Source: Pezizomycotina sp. ARF18
Taxonomy: Eukaryota > Ascomycota
DNA length: 64,000 nucleotides
Assembly (NCBI GenBank): GCA_002224055.1
Contig: AZLU01000009.1
Span: 117,115-181,114 of the forward strand
Direction of reading: 5' to 3'
In this document: piece by piece, positions 58,020-64,000 of the stretch
How positions within the stretch are numbered: position 1 is the first letter of the stretch
How the letters are laid out: every line of letters starts with the position of its first letter
The notes under the pieces: generated by a model
Told to the model about the DNA's origin: nothing
The model's database searches: none
Seen by the model: the letters and a program-made list of their open reading frames with translations, nothing else
Position numbers and translations under genes: made by a program

Positions 58020-58362
58020 TCATCCTCCAACGTAGGCCTCAAGCGCAGAAACGAGCTTCGGCTTAACCTCCACATTCTTATCGTGGGCTTCGTTGACCTT
58101 CCATGTGAGGTTCCTAAGAATATCGTGCGGGCGTTTGCACACCGCATCTCGGGACATTCGCCGATAAGATCCTGATCCTAACGCCCTTACATCTGCAGCC
58201 TGGTATTTGTCCATTACTTTCCTGTAGAAGATAGTTTCAAGGGATGTGTTTTGGAAAGTGTTCCGCGGACTGGCGTGGCTTGCGCGGTCTCTTCGGCGGG
58301 AGGGTCCTTTGGGATGACGGTTTCGCAACCGTTAAAGAGATCGAGTTCAAGGTATCTGCAAT
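58020..58362 (-). CDS. Small cysteine protein, tandem paralogue D (partial)
   Basis: From 58362 leftward, DCRYLELDLFNGCETVIPKD matches MCKYFALNLFAGCRTYF of C. After breaks, LETIFYRKVMDKYQ and a CPEMRCAN patch (in one frame) precede DILRNLTWKVNEAHDKNVEV and KPKLVSALEAYVG, aligning with QKAVEKIND...VLEKYIG of C. The start codon is not visible, so exon 1 may lie just upstream. The end after 58020 is unclear and the LP(D/E) block was not found. It is the first of the four same-strand paralogues in transcription order. Confidence 0.4.
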
Positions 58363-58399
58363 CGCTTTTTCCTGATAGTACGTTCAGAGGTTTCTAGTC

Positions 58400-59541
58400 A
58401 ATGTCAGAGAGATGATCTAGCGTTTGTGAATGTAAGAGTTCTTACTGAAAATTCTGGGGATAGTTTGATATAACGTATTGAAGACTGGATTTTTAGGTAT
58501 CAACCTTCAGATTTTTAATAGGTCCGTGAAATTATAACCAATATTTCAAGTTTAAGGTTTCTGGAACTGATTGTCATGGCTGAAAGTCTGCCAGATGTTC
58601 GAGCTCGGCTCGACCATGAGATAGCTATAGACACGAGTTCCAATCAGATGTGCTTGTTTGGAGACTCAGAAGTGATCGTAATTATGATCACTTCATTATC
58701 TTTGTAACAATAACATTGTTGTATCATTTATACACCTCATACGTTGAAAATTAACTGGAAGGCTGTTGGTGGACGGGTGGTTTATCATTTTAATGCTCTC
58801 TATTGCCAGTAGGCATGTACCCACCGATGCACTGCGAATATAATCAGATTAATAGTTCTCTATCGTACCCTGAATTGAATGTAAAAAATAATTATGATTA
58901 ACGCTCTAGCGCATTTTTTTTTTTTCTTTTTTCCCACGGTTTGTTTGCTTACCCGAAGCCAAACATTGCATCCATTGTTTGGCACAGAACTCGAACGAAA
59001 GGAAATTTACCAGAATAGCCTTTCAAGGGCAGATTACATGATCTCTCGCACAATGAGTATCAAAGTTGATAGAATATTATTGTTGTTCTACGCTCTTTGA
59101 AGTTATGGTTGCGGGTGCGTTTTTCCATCCTCCCGTGACACAAACATCACGGGTTGCGGTCAAAGACGCATCCAGAAAGCCTTTCTTTGTTGAGAACCTC
59201 AACATCTTTCCCCTGATACATGATTCTCGTGAATATAAAGAGCGAGCATTCGGCCCTGTCTGAATAGTCTATATTTGAACTCAAGGTAAAAACAGCTAAG
59301 TGCTTGAACTCGCGGAGTTGAACACGGAATTTTCTTCACTCTTGGTGTTGTAAGCTCGCGACATGAAAATCACAGATTTTATAACCCACTCTTTCTTCAT
59401 CGACAACGCCAGCGATCCAAAGTCGAATCTTGCTAAGTTATCTACGGCTAGTACCACTTAACCAACGCACAATATATCAGTCCCTTCAATACCTATATCA
59501 ACGAAATCATCCACCCATCCGTGCCACTCCGGCTCTTCACA
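58400..59541. other. Intergenic with a short T run
   Basis: A T run interrupted by C lies near 58914-58931. No coding motif. Bases ~59340-59541 could be promoter and leader for the small frame at 59542 (TATAACCC near 59380). Confidence 0.4.
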
Positions 59542-59718
59542 ATGATGGACTCAGAAGGATCAGCGTTTCATCTTCTCGTCGAAGTCCCGATCAAATTTCT
59601 CATAATACAGTACTGCACAGTATTTTTCGTTCTATTGGCGCTTTTCCTGGGCTCGCTCTCGATATACCTCTTCAACGTAACTCACGACTTTTTACCGGGG
59701 AATAAGAAGATGTACTGA
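59542..59718 (+). CDS. Putative 58-residue single-pass membrane protein
   Basis: ATGATG at 59542 in CACAATG context encodes MMDSEGSAFHLLVEVPIKFL followed by a strong hydrophobic segment (YCTVFFVLLALFLGSLSIYL) and FNVTHDFLPGNKKMY, with an NxT sequon just after the helix. The short length fits a small membrane protein, but there is no homologue that I recognise. Support is the start context, one clean transmembrane helix and the stop placement only. Confidence 0.3.
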   Translation: MMDSEGSAFHLLVEVPIKFLIIQYCTVFFVLLALFLGSLSIYLFNVTHDFLPGNKKMY

Positions 59719-60573
59719 GGGAGGGGGAGGAAAAGGGGCCAGAGGCCGATTTTTATTTTCGGCATGAGGAAATCCGGATTGCAAGATTTCAATAGCCCAC
59801 CATAGAATTTGAAAGTTCTATTTCGAGTCTGCTATGGAACCCTTTTCAACCTTGCGGCGACGAATATGGACGGATGCTTTTAAAGATGCCGACAGCGCTC
59901 CAATACGCCGCGGCATTCTCATCAACACAAGGTGCCATATCACTGAGAAGCCAGGTAACATTCCTGAAAGCTCTCGATAGCTTCTTTTTAGTTGTGCGTT
60001 ATTCCACTTTATATACTCTTGAGTTATGCCTTAGTGTTTTTCGAAATTTTGAACAGAGGCAAATTTGAGCCCTGCTAGATTCTCTCTGATGGATTCTAAT
60101 TCTTCCAGCACTCAGAAAACTTAGGGATATACACACCAGAGAAAATATAAACGATAGGAGGAGGAATGTTTTTTTTTTTTTTTTTGGGGGGGGGGGGGGG
60201 AGGGGGCTTCACCTTGAGGGAAAACTCTCAACTACATGCATAGTAATCTCTGGTTCAAAATTTAAAAAGCGTCTCAATTGTTATCGTGTCTTCTATACAA
60301 TCATAACACATTAGATCATATAGAATAGTTTGAAGCATATTGCCATCGCACCTCGATTCCAGGCACCAATATACCAGGCATCCCTTGTACTTTTGTTTTT
60401 CCGATCTGACTTCAGATGTGTCCATCCTCATCCAAATAACCAGTCCTTACTCAAAACGACATTCATGGTTGCCGATTCCCCATCTCGCCCTGTTGAACCA
60501 TCATCTTCTTCCTCTGCTCGACCATTCTTGATTAATACTCTCCATCCGCTGTTTACTCCTCTCTTTCCCATCC
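59719..60573. other. Intergenic with a T17-G15 tract
   Basis: T17 at 60169-60185 is followed directly by G15 at 60186-60200 and a further GGGGG. This G-rich run could form a quadruplex or slow polymerase. No gene seen. Confidence 0.5.
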
Positions 60574-61011
60574 TTACTCGTCTTCTTCACCGTCGCGCCT
60601 CCCTTCCGCATCTTGAAAACCTCCTTGCCTTTCGCTACCAGGCATAACGACGGGTACTGTGTCGTGTTTCTCGACGTGTATCCAGTCTTTCGACATCTGT
60701 TCTTTTTCCTTCTTTTTCTCGACCTTCTTAACATCCTTATTCGGTCCATGCCGTCCTTTCCTTTGCCGAAAACTTGCCCTGCCTTCTCGTGCCCGCTCAT
60801 GACGACCTGGACGCCGGGATGGTAGCGGTCGGATTGATCCTGGATGACCCAGCCGCCGTTGACAGCCTCCTGGACGAACGATTGCGTTGCTTGGCGACGT
60901 GGAGTGCACGTGGAAGGTACTTGGGACATCCCTCTTGTGAATCGCCGCGGGAGCCGCAGCCACTGAAGAACCCAGGAGTAAGAGGAGCGATAGTACCGAC
61001 GGTAAATACAT
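60574..61011 (-). CDS. Small secreted protein with Kex2-like site, frameshifted
   Basis: The ATG at 61011-61009 starts MYLPSVLSLLLLLGSSVAAA followed by PAAIHKRDVPS: a signal peptide and a KR Kex2 site about six residues after cleavage. One frame over, the mature part reads QSFVQEAVNGGWVIQDQSDR, then YHPGVQVVMSGHEKAGQVFG. A later shift gives a Lys/Glu-rich helix (KKVEKKKEKEQMSKDWIHVE) and the end near 60574. About 145 residues. There are few cysteines and no recognised domain. It is small, secreted and processed, so a candidate effector or peptide precursor by general criteria only. Confidence 0.55.
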   Translation of the reverse strand: MYLPSVLSLLLLLGSSVAAAPAAIHKRDVPSTFHVHSTSPSNAIVRPGGCQRRLGHPGSIRPLPSRRPGRHERAREGRASFRQRKGRHGPNKDVKKVEKKKEKEQMSKDWIHVEKHDTVPVVMPGSERQGGFQDAEGRRDGEEDE

Positions 61012-61953
61012 GATCGTTAATCCAGAAAACGGTGTTGATGGAGGAGGGTAGAGTGATTGTGAATGAATGAAGACCTAGAAGGAGGTTTTTAAGGAGGCGA
61101 GCGAGGCTCAGGGATAAATAGAGCTCTTGAGCTGTTACTTCGTTACCCCGGTAAAATTTGCGGGGGATCTTCCTGCCCTAGGAGTTTGTCCAAATCGAGA
61201 ACGTGATTCCGACAAAATTCATGCAATGCAAAAGGACGGGAAATAGCTGGCCACGTAGCCAGCGAATGAGAGATCAGCTAGCTCACAATTTTTCGCAAAA
61301 GGAATGGTAGCATGTTGGTACAAAGCTGTACTGAATTGTGCGATAGTATGTATGGTCACGGTCCTTCTGGCTGTAAGATAGAAACCAATATTCACACCTT
61401 TAAAAGAGTTTGGAAACATTGGAAATTAATCACAGTTAAGCTATCATAAAGTTTCACCGAGTATACGCGAGTTCACTTGCAAGGGAATTATTCGGCCGGT
61501 CGCATACTGTGATATCCAGCTGCACTTTATTTACCGCTGAGCAAAGTTCTCTGAGGTCAACATCTCTGTACATATCACGGGTTTGTCTTCCATGGTCACA
61601 GACTTATAACGCATTAATACACTTAAGCAGTTATTTTACTAGTTATACTCGAGCGCTAACTTCCTGATAGGATATTGTACTAAGTTGAAGCTAGCCACTT
61701 GCCTAAAACCTTACAATTAGTGCGATGTTAAGGCAGGCTATAGAGTGATTCCGGACAAGACCGCTGTGTTTTTGATGCCTGTGCTGCGAAATGCAGTCTA
61801 AATCATGGGTGCATTGGACTTTCAGTATTCATATTTTATATTTTGAGCTACTGTATCACCAAACAACCTTTACATTGATAAGCATATTTGTATCAAACCC
61901 TCCACTCAGTAAATACGTCGTCCTCATTAAATGCTTCGAACTCGTCTTCGAAG
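61012..61953. other. Intergenic, no gene seen
   Basis: The right half of the promoter for the gene at 61011, then AT-rich DNA. No RNA gene or coding motif. Confidence 0.45.
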
Positions 61954-64000
61954 CTATCGACTCGGAGCCTGAGCCATACCATCCTTCGCTATCAGAATCT
62001 GACAATCCATATCATCCAATCGTCGTGAGACACTATCACCCTTATATCTATCCTTTTTACCGTCTTCAACTATGCCGTCCATATTAATTACCTCAGCGCC
62101 ATGTTTCTCGAGCAACTTAACAATATTTCTATTCCGGCAATGCCTCGCCGCCCCATAGGACTATCGTAGCGGCGCCTTTCGCGTTGGTGTCCGCGCCATG
62201 CCTCAACAATAGACGAACAGTATCGAAATTATCGCGGCTCCTAGACGCCGCAGCGGCTTGCAGAGCAGTACCGAATTCGCCACCTTGTATATTTACATCG
62301 GCGCCGTTATTCAAGAGCAAGCATACACCTCGATGTTTCCCTGGCTCGAAGCAGCCTGTATCGCGCAGCGTAGCGTCCTCCGACCGCGTTACATCCGCTC
62401 CGTTGGCAACGAGGGTCCGGCAAATGAGCTCGCGATCCTCGTATGCCGCAGCTTGCAGCGCAGTATGGAAGGAACCACCCGTAGCATTCGGATCTGCTCC
62501 ATTTTCGAGTAAGAGCCGTGCGACTGTAATGTTACCCAGGGCAGAAGCTAGCTGGAGAGGCGTTCCGAGCTTCACGCCCTCGCGTTTCTAACGCCAGGTT
62601 TACATTAACATCAGCTCCATTCTCGATAAGGACGGAAGCAGAGTCTGAGCTTCCTTAATCGCGACCATGAGCGGGGTAGCTCGCCGTCTGGACCCACTCG
62701 ACTCAACGACGAAATTGACGTCTGCGCCGTGTTTAACAAGTAATTCGACGAGAGATTTCGACGACTTTAGTCTCACCGCCGCGAATAGCGGCGTGCTATC
62801 TTCACGGTGTGTTTGCTTTAGCCCATGCGACAGTAGCAGCGACGCGATGGACTCGAAGCCATATTCGCACGCTATGTACAGCGGCATTCCCCCGTTGACA
62901 TCGACGGGTGCCCATTTTGCAGGAGCGCGAGCACGACGCGCCTGTGTCCGTAGCGGCAGGCCGCCTCCAGAGCTGAGTTCCAGTATCCCGTCTGGGCGTT
63001 TACGTCGGCTCCACGCTTGATCAGGTCGCGAACATTTCGCTCAGACCATTAAAAGCCGCTTTGATCAATTTCTGGTTCAAGTCTTCTTTTTTAGTTCTAA
63101 CTGGGGAGCCACTGGGCGATTTGTCATTCGTGGGCTGCTTATCCGCACAGGTGCATGTCTGAATTTCAGCGCCGGGACTACACGACTCGAACGTGTCGCT
63201 TGGGGAGATCCACAGATCAGATTTGACAGAAAAGAGTGTTCATTCAAGTAATCCACCGCCGATTTCTGCCAGGACCCCTCGGTGTTTATCCAGGAAGAAT
63301 ACCCACGGATACCCTTCGGAGCGTAATACACCTTCTCCTCCTCGCGCGATGATACGCTCCGAGCACGACGAGGAGCTGTCCCAGCTTGCCTTTAAATCTG
63401 CAAGATATATCCAGCTCGTTTCAGGGATACTAGGTGGAGGTCGGATTCTGCGAACTGATCCTCGAGCTCTCTAGTTTCACCGGCGGCGTTGAGACGCAAC
63501 TTCCATGATGATAGCACATATATTGTGGCCATCTACGTAGTAGACTGACCTCGAGGTCAAACATAGAGCAGTAGTACTCAGAACAGAGGAATTCCCCTGC
63601 ATGATGTTCTTTGCCATCAATGATATATATAGGCTCAGAGTTCGGCGTGATTGTGGAAGCTGAGGAATAAGTCCAGACCTTTGATCTACGGGATAATCGA
63701 AACCCATCGCCAGCCAGGCAGGAGCCGCGGGATTCTCTCTAATAAGCTCGAAGACCAAGTCGTCCAAGCTCCGCTTATAGTCAACCGCAATCGAAAGCGA
63801 GAGAAGTGCATCATGCTGAACACATATCCTGCCGCTTCGTCGAGGTACGCAGCCACATGCTCCTCCAGACGGCGCACTGGTGGATCGTCTTGATAAAATC
63901 ATCAGCCGCTTCTTACCGGCATTGCTTCGGGAATCGTCGCTACGATCCTCCAAGAATTTCGCAAGAGGCCTGAGATATCGTCAGGATTTTCGTCCGCTTG
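61954..64000 (-). CDS. Ankyrin-repeat protein, 5' end outside the window, several frameshifts
   Basis: The gene enters from the right edge. First comes DENPDDISGLLRNSWRIVAT and, after a shift, RRLEEHVAAYLDEAAGYVFS. A mid-region holds SIPETSWIYLADLKASW and SEGYPWVFFLDKHRGVLAEI. Then come at least seven ankyrin units: NVRDLIKRGADVNAQTGYWN, SALEAACRYGHRRVVLALL, GMPLYIACEYGFESIASLLL, DSTPLFAAVRLKSSKSLVEL, GTPLQLASALGNITVARLLL, TALQAAAYEDRELICRTLVA, DTVRLLLRHGADTNAKG and finally NIVKLLEKHGAEVINMDG. The end is near 61954. The repeats are clear by TPL/TAL and LL..GADVN spacing. The upstream domain is unrecognised; fungal proteins of this shape often carry NLR-type domains, which here would lie beyond the window. 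Breaks near 63890, 63230, 62950, 62590 and 62150. Confidence 0.75.

Noticed and set aside
62184-63020. Plus-strand frames opposite the ankyrin repeats
   Set aside because: The minus strand carries unmistakable ankyrin spacing; the plus frames are shadows.
1-64000. CRISPR arrays, rRNA genes, intact transposase or reverse transcriptase
   Set aside because: I saw no regularly spaced direct repeats, rRNA-like blocks, or DDE/RT motifs in any frame.

Overview
The window looks like nuclear DNA of a filamentous ascomycete (Pezizomycotina). Introns are short (49-118 nt) with GTAAGT, GTATGG or GTTCGT donors and CTAAC/CTGAC-type branch points. The proteins belong to fungal families: a GAL4-type Zn2Cys6 domain, a fungal ULD_2 ubiquitin-like domain, a Pth11-like rhodopsin-fold membrane protein, a fungal sulfotransferase, F-box/LRR proteins and ankyrin repeats. 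Precursors with signal peptides and Kex2 (KR) sites are also present. The region is gene-poor: genes are islands in kilobases of AT-leaning DNA with long homopolymers and no intact transposon ORF, tRNA, rRNA or CRISPR.

Almost every recognisable gene is split among two or three reading frames by what look like single-base losses, often in short homopolymers, while motifs and codon style stay intact across the break. Uncorrected long-read indels explain this better than wholesale pseudogenisation, so I annotate gene spans rather than single open frames.

Layout. 0.6-1.8 kb: Ser/Thr-rich secreted protein (+). 2.9-4.2 kb: unrecognised ~420-residue protein (+). 5.8-11.6 kb: a composite locus (+) with a Cys cluster, ULD_2, C2H2-like fingers, canonical Zn2Cys6, the start of an esterase-type alpha/beta hydrolase, and a conserved C-terminal module ending in two membrane helices. 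12.0-12.9 kb: unknown (-). 15.4-16.4 kb: five-exon glycine-rich secreted protein with Kex2 sites (-). 18.8-20.0 kb: Pth11-like membrane protein (-). 23-38 kb: a scattered family of F-box-like genes and relics on both strands, with a Pro-rich protein at 27 kb and a single-pass membrane protein at 32 kb. 38-44 kb: no supportable genes, with poly(A)/poly(T) tracts up to 37 nt. 44.1-45.6 kb: secreted protein of unknown family (-). 48.0-48.8 kb: sulfotransferase (-). 53.1-54.5 kb: Ala/Gln/Pro-rich secreted protein (+). 55.3-58.4 kb: four tandem paralogues of a small cysteine protein (-). 60.6-61.0 kb: small secreted protein (-). 62-64 kb: ankyrin-repeat gene running off the right edge (-).

No single pathway links these genes. 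The mix of secreted and Kex2-processed proteins, an expanding F-box family, a tandem small-protein family and a composite NLR-style locus resembles a fast-evolving accessory compartment. The most novel-looking items are the four-copy cysteine family, the glycine-rich precursor built from symmetrical phase-1 exons, and the ULD_2/Zn2Cys6/hydrolase/membrane composite.
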